In this document: piece by piece, positions 11,605 through 23,025 of the stretch
Numbering within the stretch: the first letter of the stretch is position 1
How the letters are laid out: the number at the start of each line of letters is the position of its first letter
Origin: Condylostoma magnum
Lineage: Eukaryota; Ciliophora; Heterotrichea; Heterotrichida; Condylostomatidae
DNA: 48,445 nucleotides
Direction: 5' to 3'
Assembly (NCBI GenBank): GCA_920105805.1
Contig: CAKKTI010000120.1
Coordinates: forward strand, 3,214-51,658
Notes under the pieces: generated by a model
Told to the model about the DNA's origin: nothing
Database searches by the model: none
The model's input: only the letters and a program-made list of their open reading frames with translations
Position numbers and translations under genes: made by a program

Positions 11605-12864
11605 CTAATTAACTAATTTAGAAAGTAAGTTTTTGATATACTTTTTGTAGTTAATTTTGGTTAAATTAGGATTTGTTTTTTTCACAGGAGGTTGATCTGG
11701 TAACGTATAAATATTACTTACTTAATCCTACTTCCTTACTAGTTATTTTGTATTTTTAATCATGATTTTAATATCATGCTGTTGAATAAGATCCTGTCAA
11801 TCTACAGTTAAATAAACAAATTCTCTAAATCCAATTCTTTTAAAATTAAGATTGCTATTGTCATCATTACAATTTATAGAAAATTGTTAAATTAGCTGAT
11901 TAAAATCTAAAACTCCTTGTTAATTAAGATCAAGTTCAAGAAATGCTTTAGATAATAAAATTAACTAGTTATTTTATGGAATTTGATTAATAAGTAATTA
12001 AAGCATCATTTTATCAGTTTTACTAAATTTTTGGTACTTATTAAAATTATTTGCTAAAGTTTCTAAGGTTTAGTAAACTTCATTTTCTGGCAACAAATTA
12101 TAGCATATAGCTAATTTACTGTGATTTAAGCTATCTATTGCACTATATCTTTCAATAGGGCTCTTTTATAGCATCTTATATATTAAATCTTTTCATTGAG
12201 ATGAAATAAATTACCATTAATCGCCTATAAACTAGAGTTTTTCTTTATAAATATTCAGGATAGTCTCTTTTTCATAATAAGTAGTAAAAGGGTTGACCCC
12301 AGAGAGCATTTCATATAGAATTATTCCACAACTTCATACATCAGACTAAAAGCTGTATTTACCCTTGAATAGCTCAGGAGCCATATATCTTACTTCTTAG
12401 CCATGTTGGAAAAGGCTCACCTTCTTACACCTTATCTATTAAACACCATTATCGATTATTTTTAGTAATGAGTTTCTAGACTGATTCTAAAAAATGATAT
12501 TTGATGGGTTTATATTTATATGCATAATTCCATTATTATGAAGATAGCTCAAAGCAGATAAAATTTGCTTTATGTATTAGGTAGCTTTATGCTCACTAAT
12601 AATCTAAAATTCCTCCAAAACTTCTAAAAGAGTATTACCTCTACAATATTCCTAAATAATATAGTAATTATAGCTATCTTCATATATCTCTTAAACTCCT
12701 ATTATATTAGGATGATCACTACAAAATACCGATTAAATCTCTAATAAAAACTTTCCTTAATCTTTTGGTATCCTTTTCATTACTTTCTTGACTAGAGTTA
12801 TTTTATCTCTTATTACATGAATACTATCACTTTCTATATTTTTAACTATTACATAATTTTCCAT
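11605..12864 (-). CDS. CDPK-like pseudokinase with degenerate EF-hand tail
   Basis: 419 aa. The kinase fold is clear: HPNIIGVQEIYED, IIQEYCRG, a C-lobe with VRYMAPELFKGKYSF and SDVWSCGIILYEML (its Trp is TGA). Key catalytic residues are changed. The catalytic loop HRDLKPEN is HININPSN, so the proton-acceptor Asp is Asn117; the metal-binding DFG is DNG (138-140); and there is no Gly-rich loop before the likely VAIK-type Lys, because the protein starts at MENYVIVKNIE. A Ca2+-dependent kinase origin is suggested by the C-terminal LELDLNQQGVLDFNQLIQQF (EF-like loop 312-323, with Gln where Glu is expected) and by RIGFREFVYL. It is probably a binding scaffold or regulator rather than an active kinase. 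The stop is TAG 11605-11607. A convergent neighbour ends 5 nt away. Confidence 0.85.
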
Positions 12865-13021
12865 ATAGTCCCCTTAGTAAACTCTAACTTATTAGCCTTT
12901 ACTTAACTTATTGCAAATAACAACTGATTATAATATACCTTTTTACCTCTAATGCTGAGACTTATCAGCCATACTCTCAAAACAACCCATATAAAAAAAT
13001 AATAAATTTAAATTAGCTGCC

Positions 13022-14593
13022 TTATGCTCATCTCTGATAAATAATTCCTGGATTGGCATACTCAGAGTGACTTTCTATTGAACTCTCATCAGTCCCTCTT
13101 CTTATTCTGAAAAATCCTCCCTCCCCTCAATCTTCCCCCCAACTGTTCAAAGCTTTCCAATACTTCTGTCCATCATCAGTAACTCCATATCCTACTATCA
13201 GAACACTGTGATCCACTCTTTCAAAGTCAATACCGGCTTATCTCATGCTGGTTGTACTGAAATCATCTTCACTGTCATTTCTTCAATTAATTTTGTGGTA
13301 GATTCCGGATTCATATGTTGTAAATTCAAAACTTGGCTCGAAGTTTGCGATAATAGGGCCCCGCATTCGAAGCTCTTTTAGCATGTTCTCCTCAGTTGAC
13401 GCCCCGTAATATCCCCCTATATAACCGTAGTTTGATAATGACACCTTTGCTATTATATCTTCCTCATCGCATATATGACTGCAGGTAACGTTGCTTTCCC
13501 AGTATGGAAAGCACTACTCGTCTATAATATTGAATTCTGATATAAACTTATTTAGTAGAGTAGGATAGCCACCATCGCAGCCTTCAGTATAAAAACTACA
13601 GGAAATCAGATACTAAATGCTTAGACTTAGGTTAAAATCATTGTTAGTTTAGATTTTAAGCCTAGATTCAATCATCTCTATTGTGGTAATTGCATAGCAG
13701 GATCCACAATTACCTTGCTGTCTGGGTGTAGGAATGAAATTTACACCGTTCACATCTGTTCAGTCTCATTCCTAAGGTAAATCTTAAGCATTGATGTCCT
13801 CAATATCATAGTAAAGAAATGCTGTTATGCTTTCTGGGTCTGTTTACTATAGCTAATTGATTAAATCTTATGATAGACTAGACCTTTATTGTAAAAAGCT
13901 TTATTAGTAGATTGGCTCAGATTATCTAAATTCACCTTTTATTTCTTTTAAAGAGATTTGCATTAAATTATCATGTAGTTTAGAACTCCATTATACTCCT
14001 TTCATGTTATTAATTGATTTTACCATATTATCAAGCTGTAAGTACTCCAAAGGTTTCTATTGTAATTAAATATACTCAGGTTGTACTTATCTTTGAATAA
14101 CCATAGGAGGTTCATTTTATTACTATGAGTCATTCCCATCATCCTTATAAGCAAAAAAGCATCCCCAGTCGTTAAGTGTTCTATCGTTATTATTAAACCA
14201 TCCAATAGTAGTTCTATTGCACTAACTTTTATACTATCCTCTAGCTCTTACATACATCGAATAGGTAAAAAACTGTTTATTTTAAAAGTTGATCAAAAAC
14301 CCTTCATCATATACCATGGTCCAAGTCCCCTAGCCTCACTCATTACTTATTGCTATGTTTGGCTCTTATATTATAACAGTATATTCCTCTTAACTATCGA
14401 AAGTGAACTGGTAATTTTTGTCATAATTCACTATTTAATCTGGTTATCCATGTCTACATGTTGTTCTAGTTTGCAATAAATCTGCATTAAAGGTTTGACT
14501 GTTTAAAACAAATGTTCATTCTCCTAAAATTTACTTGTAAGTGCAATGAACTGGCAAATCTGCTATAACAAATGTAAGAAGTAAATAAAACAT
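13022..14593 (-). CDS. CTSC: Dipeptidyl peptidase I / cathepsin C (papain family)
   Basis: 523 aa lysosomal or secreted cysteine exopeptidase that removes N-terminal dipeptides. A signal peptide (MFYLLLTFVIADLPVHC) leads into the exclusion domain typical of cathepsin C: CTYKQILGEWTF, then WTMVYDEGFLINFQNKQFFTYS and NDWGCFFAYK. The papain domain has the oxyanion Gln and catalytic Cys in RQQGNCGSCYA (Cys299), the GCDGGYP motif, His462 in VDHSVLIVGYG, Asn483 in ALNSWG, and the cathepsin C signature RRGTDESSIES near the end. All catalytic residues are present. Trp in EDWGEGGFF is TGA while NSWG uses TGG, so both codons serve for Trp in one motif. The end is TGA at 13028 or TAA at 13022; family length does not decide between them. 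157 nt separate it from the downstream pseudokinase start. Confidence 0.93.
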
Positions 14594-14725
14594 ATTTATT
14601 AACTCTAAAACGAATAACTTTAGTGTAAATGTTAGATAATTTGGTGCTTGAATATCCCATTATAAGAACATTCGTAGAAACTTGACAACTAATTTGCTGG
14701 ATATTTACAGAAGTTATATACTAAA

Positions 14726-15088
14726 ATGGTAGAGCCAGATAAAATAAACCATAAAAGTCATACTTTTGATAACGGAAGCAAGTATAAACCTTAGTTTGAT
14801 TTTGATGATCTTTGTAATAGATTACTTATGGTAAAACGATCAAGAGGGAATTAAGGGGCAAAGAGATCCAAAACACAAACTAGAAGCAAATAAAAGAGTA
14901 GACAATATATAAGGAAAGGGTAAATAATTAAAGCATAAAAAACAACAAATCCTGTTAAAAAATCAATGCCAGCTTAAAAATCATTGATAAGAGAATTTGA
15001 TAAAGTTCAGGGAGGTTCTAGTAGAATTTAAAGAGCTAAGAAAATATCTCCTACTGGTTCGAAGCTTATAAAGAGAAATAAAAAGTGA
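14726..15088 (+). CDS. Small basic hypothetical protein
   Basis: 120 aa, starting MVEPDKINHKSHTFDNGS and ending KLIKRNKK, rich in Lys, Arg, Ser and Gln, with no membrane segment. Repeated short basic runs such as KRSRGNQGAKRSKTQTRSKQ suggest nucleic-acid or microtubule binding or a disordered tail, but no family is recognised. The frame ends at TGA TAA (15086-15091), one of the few places where TGA looks like the terminator. It is divergent from cathepsin C with 132 nt between starts; a tatactaaa tract lies just before the ATG. The 279 nt beyond its stop, up to the end of the next gene, hold nothing I can identify. Confidence 0.55.
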
Positions 15089-15367
15089 TAATTAATTTTA
15101 TGTATATAGTTTTATTATTATTCTACGATTAACGTTCATTTTAGAGTTTGAATTATTTTAGTTGATTATTTTTAAGTACATGCATAACGGAATTTTATAA
15201 TACTACTGTTGCTATAAGAAACTATTAATGTACAGATTATAATTTATATAAGCTGTGATATATCAATAACAACATTGATTACTACTTAGACAACTAATTT
15301 CATACCAACTATTAGTAATCCCTATACTACACTACTTGTATTTAACAAAACACTTTAAATTACTAAT
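15089..15367. other. Longest internal spacer, nothing identified
   Basis: 279 nt between the convergent ends of the small basic gene and the Gly-rich gene. AT-rich; no coding character, tRNA-like fold, repeat or conserved motif seen. Part of it could be C-terminal coding sequence of the Gly-rich gene if its first TAG is sense (next TAG at 15332). Confidence 0.5.
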
Positions 15368-18300
15368 CTAAATATAAGAATCTAAGTTGTAATCAATCAG
15401 CCTATTATCTTGCATTATATTGTATCTTTTCAGTTTTGTATTTTTTGAAATATAATTCTCGAAGTTGTTTTAATAAAATGCAAAAATAGTATTAAAAACT
15501 CTAATTCCGAAAACTACTAGATAAATTCAAGTATTGAAGGCAAATAAGAATATAGATATAAATCCTTGAACGAACAAAACAAAGCTTCCCATAAATCCAA
15601 AAACAATATAAAACTTATTCCAGCTTGGCTTTACAATTGTTATTATCCCCAATACAGGACAAATCAAAGCAGATCCAGGATAAATAATAAAGTAAAGCAC
15701 TTACTGGAAGTAATTATCTGTAACTATCATATGATAAGTTAGTACAACAACTAAGTGTAGTTCAATAGTTATCAAAAGGGATCTTACTATTCCATATAAA
15801 AATATACTTTGAATGGGTTGTCTTATAAAGTAAAAACTGAACTTAGATAGACCCTAGCTAAAAGCGTTTGTAGGATTGCTGGAGAGAATATTTGTATACT
15901 CAGGGGATACATCACTATCATCTAGCATGTTTAAATTTCAATAATAATCTTTAAAAATCATTCCTTTTCCAATATTCTTCTTATTGTGAAAAATTAACCC
16001 TGGTTTATAGAAATAAGCATACAAATCTCTTGAAGCTGTAAAAGATGAAAAAGCATCATTGCAGGTAAATTGTACCTATATTGGATTATCTATTTTATAC
16101 TAAAATATACAAGGAAATACTTTGATTCTAAGGCCTATAAAAAGAATATTATTATAAATTTTACACAGCCCTCTCAAGATTTCACAAGCATTTGAGTTTT
16201 TCTTTGGTACTTTGTATTACAAGTTTAATATTCTAAATTATTCATTTATTTCTTTTATAAAGCAATCAAATAGCACTGCAGATTGATTATTAGTTACAAT
16301 ATGATTTCTAATTTTAACAAATAATAAATCTTAGGTCTCAATTCTGTATTCAGAGTCGAAGGTTCCCTAGCCAGAGGCCAATAAGATTAAGGGGAAATCC
16401 ATATCGTATACTAATGTGTCAATTCTTTTGGTACTGTTGATTATATCTAATGCTGCCGTGGTATAATCTCTCGAAAAGGAAACTCTTAAATTATTAGACA
16501 TTTACCTTAATTCTATTTTATTTCAAAACTCCTCTGAGTACGTTTTTATGCATTCTGTAAATATTTCTACTTTTTGCTTCTTTACTAGGTAATTGTAATA
16601 CATTCCCAAAGGATAGTAAAGAATAAGTAGGAAAAGGTAAGTGGTGTACTACCAGGAAGTTCAAGTAAGTTAGGAGTTTATTTCTGCAGCAAATTCTCTA
16701 TATTCATTTGAATACACCTCTTGCTTTAAAGGCTAAGGGGCCTTTACAGGCAATTGCAATGGTCTTTAATATGAGTTTTCTCCTGTTAGATAGATTCTAG
16801 CACAATGAAAAAATAGATCTCTTTTTGTTAATAAAGGCTGAACTGATTTAAGGTTTGGTTGTCTGTCTTAAAGTAAATTGTCCATTTCTAGTTTACTTTA
16901 ATCAAATTTCTCTGACTTTTTGATTTAGTGTGTTATGCTGATTAAAGTTAGTATGAGACATGCTAAAATTGTGCCTAGGATGGCATATAATGTGATGCTC
17001 GTTGAGCCATAGGTATCTAGCATTTCTCCTAGTGGACTTAAACATTGTGGGTTGTATTCTTTCCTGGTGTATGATTATGGGCAAGAGTAATCACAGTGCT
17101 TATTAGTTTCTCCTTCTTTTGTATATTAACCATTTGAAGGCTTGTTTTTGCAGTAGAGACATCCTTAATCCGAGTCTCCTTTGCTATATTGGCCTTTGGG
17201 GCACTTTTAACATAGGATGTTTGCACGCCCAGGAGGACAGTTTTTTGCATGCATAGTTCCCCTAGTAGCTCTATTAAAGCTTTCTGTAAGAATGTCTCCA
17301 TACCAGTAACTAGCATTATTAAACTACTATTAATTTCACAGCCAATCAATCAAAATTCTTCCTCCTCCTCCGTGCCCTCCTGCCTCTATACTTCCAGGCA
17401 TCCCTTAACTGATTACATTTCCTCTACCACTTAGCTCAAATATTCTTAAAAAGACTCCTCCTCCAGACCCTCCCCCTGCTCCTAATTGATCAGTAGTATC
17501 GGGGGCAGTTTCTCCATTAGAAGAAATAACTCCATCATGATGCATTTAGAAGCTTTCCAATTAAATAAACCCGCCTCCCCCTCCAGCCGGTTTTCCTCCG
17601 TATGATCCTCCACCAGATCCTTCAAAATAAACCTGGTCCCAACTTCCGTATATTTCCCCTCCTTAGGCTATTTGCGTACAATTTTACAGGATCTAAGTGC
17701 CTTGGCCTCCATATCCTCCCCCTGACCCAGGGCAATCTTTAGTAAAGTTTCCATGTCCAATGCCTTAGTTGAAATTACAGCCCACTCCCGAGGATGTAAT
17801 TGTACCTTGAATGAATGTTTTATTAGAGCAGATTCCTATTCTAGAGCCACGGATCTTTGACCCACTGTTTATACTGATTTAGTTATCAGCTTGTATAAAT
17901 ACAGTGAAGTTTGAATTTAATAGGTTCTGAATATCGTATTTTTCTACTGGTTTTAACTTATTGTCTTCTATGCATTTGTATGGAGGATTCTTTTTAAAGT
18001 AATTCTGATCCTAAGTGCAAGTTTGTTTTATACCGTGGATATTTCCAAAAAGAGAGATTTAGTCTAGCATTCGTATTCCTACTTAATTGGCCCTAATTTC
18101 ACCTTCTGTTCTCATTAAGAATTATTTTCCAATCATCCAAATCTAACTTTTTGGGTTTTATTCAACAAATTCTGATATAACTCCATCTAGAATTATCTTC
18201 TCTTAAGTATTGATAATAAGTAAATCCACGAAGATAATTGAGGAAGTGGGGTCTATGTATATAGTTGTACAATTGATAGATATAGAATTAGCAACTTTCT

Positions 18301-19441
18301 GATTTTTAGGATTATAAGATTAATACCCAATATCACTTTAATCAATAACTTTGACGAGTCCTTCCGATTTGATTAGTATATTATAATCATCTTAATACAT
18401 AGGTGATACAATCAATGCGTTGTTTATCAAAATACTGCTAAAAGTAGGATATCCGTATTCCTCATTTGATATAAACGCTACCCTAGCTCTATTCAATGCA
18501 ATTAAATTAACTGATTATTGTACTTGTTAAATTGGAGTAATAGCCCCATTGGATAGATGACTGTTATTAATAATCAACGTATTACTAGTATCATTATAAA
18601 GTGTGCCACTGCCCCCATACGGAGGACAGTAGTATTAATCCACTTACTCATCAACATCTCCTCCAGAAATATCATACTAACATAAGATTGGCCCAAAAAT
18701 TGCAATTCTGCCTCCTCCTCCACCTGATCCCTTCTAACTCCCATTTCCTCCCCGTACTTTAAGCAAACAATCATTAAACACTGAAGCTTATTTTTACCTT
18801 ACAATCACAGACCCTCCTGATCCTCCATCTTACTTATTATTTTCCTTCTACTATCCAATTATTAAACTCTTAGTAATATTCCCTGATGATGTTATATTCA
18901 CCGATTTGAACGATATTTAAGTCGCATTTATACTAATATGTCCTCCTCCTCTAAAATACTCATTATTTCCCCAAGATCCCATCTCCACAGGATTTAAAAA
19001 GTCCCCGTATACCAGATCCTACTTATTATTGCATTATCCTCCACCTCTACCGCCGTATGAATTCGTATTGCCAGATTTTTCATGATATATCTCTGGGCCG
19101 GCTCCATCAGTGCTAATTGTTGTGTTCTGCAAATCTAGTAAAAAGTGAGCAGAGAGTGTTATATTTGAGGCCCATATAAAGGAATTGGCTAGAACTATTT
19201 AATAAGAATTCATTTCCAAAGAGCATATGTTACCATAGCAGAGTATTTAAGAATCTTTTATTTCAATGCTTTAATCAAAATTCAAGTGTATTTCTGAGGT
19301 TGTGTAATTTCGTTTACACGATGTAATTGAGTAAAATCCTTTACTACTTACTTCCTTACATTCAGATTGTACCTAGTCCTATACAGCAGTAGTTTAGTTG
19401 AAATATTACGCTGAAATAATTACAACAACAAATAAAAACAT
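15368..19441 (-). CDS. Large Gly-rich, Cys-rich surface protein with C-terminal membrane region
   Basis: 1357 aa in one unbroken frame. A signal peptide (MFLFVVVIISAQYF) is followed by a long extracellular region with many Gly-rich turns (GGRGGGQCN, GGSGGS, GSGGGGG, GSGGGYGGQG, GGGGG), spaced among beta-type, Asn-rich segments. A Cys-rich module near residues 720-790 (CPPGRANILCQKCPKGQYS, then CLYCKN, HCDYSCP) resembles the ephrin-receptor-like/GCC2-GCC3 repeats common in ciliate membrane proteins. A TM helix (SITLYAILGTILACLILTLI) and a second hydrophobic segment (TTYLFLLILYYPLGMYYNYL) follow. A cytoplasmic part comes next, then at least three further hydrophobic stretches near the C-terminus (about residues 1200-1330). 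Likely a cell-surface or cortical protein; ligand and role unknown. The stop is taken as TAG 15368-15370, with another TAG at 15332 possible. Confidence 0.8.
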
Positions 19442-19509
19442 AATTAATTTCACCCTAAAACACAGTATAAATATACAAAAGAACATTAAATTCCTCAAAT
19501 TATGTTTAC

Positions 19510-20403
19510 CTAAGCTCCAGGAACAGCACTTTCAATTCCCCTCCTAGCAGGCTGTCTTTGCCTTGGTCTCTGAGGAGGAATAGCCCTTTACACTGGCACA
19601 GTGGGCTGTATATCCTTTCTACGCACAGGCATATGCGGCTGTTTCATATAATCATTGTTGTAATGCCTGTTATCCTAGTCTCTAATCTGCCCCTACCCAT
19701 ACAACAACCCGCTGGGCCCAGGCAAAGCCCTATCATTGAATCCCATTCCTCTAGCAACATTCATCCATTCCTGATCAAATGTCAATGCCTCACTCGCTGC
19801 AATGTTTTTAAACAAATCTGAATTAATAGACTGTCCATTCATTCTTTCCTATATAACCTTCCTTCCCTTATTACCCAACATCCTTTCATGCGACTGTTTT
19901 TCTAATCCATTCCCTGAATGATTGTAGTATTATAGCCTTTCATTAACACGGCGGCCTGAGGGGTCAAATGCTCCGTATGATTAAGACTGGTACTTCTCCA
20001 CAACAGGTTGGCCCCCTTGGCCCTTATATGAGGACTACTGATACACTTTCTTCATATAGCGACCACCTTGGCCTTGGTTCTAGAAAAAATCTTAGTTGAA
20101 CATATTATCTATATTTTACATCATTTAATTAGAGCCTCTCTCCATTTCCTTGAACATTTAGTTAGCCATAGTGTGCATATTCTACATCATTTTCCCCACT
20201 TGCTTAAAAGGATCAGAAGTCATTAGGCTCGGGGAATGGAAGTCATTATCGAAAAATCTATTTTATACAGGCTGCGATCTTTAAGGAGGATTGAAGTCTG
20301 TCATTGCCGGAGGTTAAAAAGCGTTTGATCTAGAACGTGCAGCTGGTGCTAGATTGTGACTTTTAGGAGTTCTTCGAGAGTGTGAATCTTGTAAAGCTAA
20401 CAT
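19510..20403 (-). CDS. MLF (myeloid leukemia factor) family protein
   Basis: 297 aa. The central region matches the Mlf1 family pattern: Met-rich helices (MFKEMERG, MMQNIDNMFNQDFF), then a basic-aromatic stretch (RYMKKVYQQSSYKG), YGAFDPSGRRVNERLQYYN and an E/R-rich SHERMLGNKGRKVIQERMNG. The C-terminal part is Arg/Pro/Gln-rich (PPQRPRQRQPARRG) and ends at TAG 19510-19512. Animal MLF proteins are nuclear/cytoplasmic adaptors, and protist members localise variously; no activity is known from sequence. The start is the ATG at 20403, because the frame further upstream would run into the divergent TTLL gene whose ATG is 28 nt away. ataataaaa abuts the ATG. Confidence 0.8.
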
Positions 20404-20431
20404 TTTTATTATAGCACTTTGAATTAATAGT

Positions 20432-22333
20432 ATGGAGGAAGATTCAAGTTCTGTATTCGATAGGAGGAAAATCATAAGAAATTGAAGGTTTTTAGAAAGC
20501 ATTCAACAGCCTCTTATTCATATGAATTGAGTAAGAGGAAAATTAATAACTAAAACACCGTTGCCTTTTACTCCTATGCGAAAGTATCGTAAAAGGAGGA
20601 AAGGAAGATCTGAGAGTTCACAAATGTCACCAAGGAATAGGAAAAAGAATTGGAGAAAAACTTAAGACGTTATATTGATGGAAAGTTTTAAATAGGCGTA
20701 GAAGTAAGTGCTGAAGTCGTTTAAAAGTATACAGTTGGATAATACTACTGTAAGTAAGGAGGAAGGGTCATAGCAATTAGATTTAAAGAAAAAAATTCAA
20801 AAAAATTTGAATAAGACGTAGGATCTCATCCAGGTTACAAGATGACGGCAAAATAGCAATAAGTTAAATGATATGCACATTTTAGGGACCAGGTCGAAAG
20901 CATAGCCTAGGGTGTAGTCAATGTCCCCTATTAAAAACTAAGACTAGGAACCTGTTAGGAAAATGAACGCTTTAAGGTCTAGAAGGCCTGTAAAAGTACA
21001 GCAATTGTCTCCAAAAGATCTATTTATGATGGGAATTAGAAACTCTTATGGAATTTTGCTGGATTAGAAGGAATAAGATGGAAAATTCAAGTATTTTATT
21101 ATAAAGGGAAATAATTCATAGATTATAAATTAGATTTTTAAAGTGAAAAGATAGTGGTGTAAAGCTAAAACAATATAAGACGCAAATTTTATATGGTCAC
21201 CTGTTAAATAATAAGCTATATTTGAGACTATATCTGCTAAAACTTCTATTAACCTTTTAAGTTCAAGAGAAGTTCTGTAAAATAATTAAATGCTTATAAG
21301 AACAAGTGGATCTGGGCTAATCTTTAACTCTGAGTATTTTGTCAATATGAGATAAAAGGATACCTTTCATAGCTCTTCATTATTTCTATACAATAAGTTG
21401 AAATATAACCAGTTCATTTGTACAAAAAAGGGACTGAATAAGACGATTACAATGTACTGCAAAAATAACAGTATTAATCCTAACTAATTCTTACCACTAA
21501 CATTTCATATTAAGTAAATCGATACAAAGGAGTGAGTAAAATTTACCAAGCGATTCAAATAGTTAAATACGATTTGGATTATAAAACCAGGGGAAAACTC
21601 GAATCAGGGCAAAGGAATTAAAGTGAGTAGTAAATTACACACTATTACTAACATTATCAAAAACAAAAAGTACTCTAGGACTTATATCATCCAGCAGTAT
21701 ATTTCAAATCCTTTACTAATATCTAATAGAAAGTTTGACATAAGGTTATACGTGCTAATTACTTAATACAATGCAGTAATGCAAGGATACATCTACTAAA
21801 ATGGTTATATAAGAACATCAAGCAAGGGATTTTGTTTAAAGAATCTCTCAAATAAGTACATACATCTTACAAACGATGCAATATAGAAGCACTCAGATGA
21901 TTATGGGAAATTTGAGTAAGCGAACAAACTGAGTTTTAATGAGTTTTAGAAGTATCTTACTAAGAATAATTATAATGTACAGTTTGATAGTGAAATCTGA
22001 CCTAAAATAGTAGAAATTGTTAGGATATCAGTGCAGGCGTTTTATACTAGAGTTAGAAATAAAGATAAGATAAATTGTTTTGAGGTATTGGGATATGACT
22101 TCATGATTAATACAGATTTTAATCCTCAACTAATAGAAATTAACACAAATCCGTCGTTTGACCTTTGTAGTCCTTATCTTTGTTACTTGATTCCAGAATT
22201 GCTATAAAATGTTGTAAATATTGCTATAGATCCTTTATTTCCAGTACAGAATTAAAAGTACAAATAATCGAAAGAAGAAGCAGATAAAAAGCTACGAAAC
22301 AGATTTGAGTTGATTTTTCATCAGTATAACTAA
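20432..22333 (+). CDS. TTLL: Tubulin tyrosine ligase-like (TTLL) glutamylase/glycylase
   Basis: About 633 aa. An N-terminal basic low-complexity region of ~180 residues precedes an ATP-grasp TTL domain: YGILLDQKEQDGKFKYF, WIIKPGENSNQGKGIKV (ATP-binding Lys385), YIIQQYISNPLLISNRKFDI followed by RLYVLIT, HLTNDAIQKHSDDYG, the FEVLGYDFMINTDFNPQLIE segment and EINTNPSFDL. The catalytic Asp/Glu/Asn set of the family is present. TTLLs add Glu or Gly chains to tubulin of cilia and cortical microtubules. The lineage (polyglutamylase versus glycylase or tyrosine ligase) is not decided. The 3' end is uncertain: TAA at 22331 follows a typical ending (NRFELIFHQYN), but the frame stays open in this code. 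The 258 nt to the glutaredoxin stop appear non-coding. Confidence 0.88.
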
Positions 22334-22591
22334 TTATATTAATTAGAGACTTATGGATACTAGTTTATTGTTCTATAAGAAATTACATACAGTTCGAATA
22401 CTAGTAAAATGATATGAATAGCATTTCATAATGATTTTAATATATACACCTTAGCTAGAAAAAAATTGTTGTCATATATAATTAATAGGTATTAGTATTA
22501 GGTATATAATAACTAAAAAGTTATTAAAAGGTACACAAATGTTATTCATAAAGCTATTACTTACCTATTATGAATCGAATTTCGACGAAAT

Positions 22592-22936
<345 letters not shown>

Positions 22937-23025
22937 TTACAAACAATAAAAATATAAATTATAAAATCTGGTATATGTTGCAATTAGTAAGAAATAATCA
23001 ATAACAAAATCTAATTATTACAAAA

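Noticed and set aside
17038-17349. 103-aa minus-strand frame bounded by standard stops
   Set aside because: It is an out-of-frame shadow of the Gly-rich membrane protein; the true frame there gives the Cys-rich CQKCPKGQYS module.
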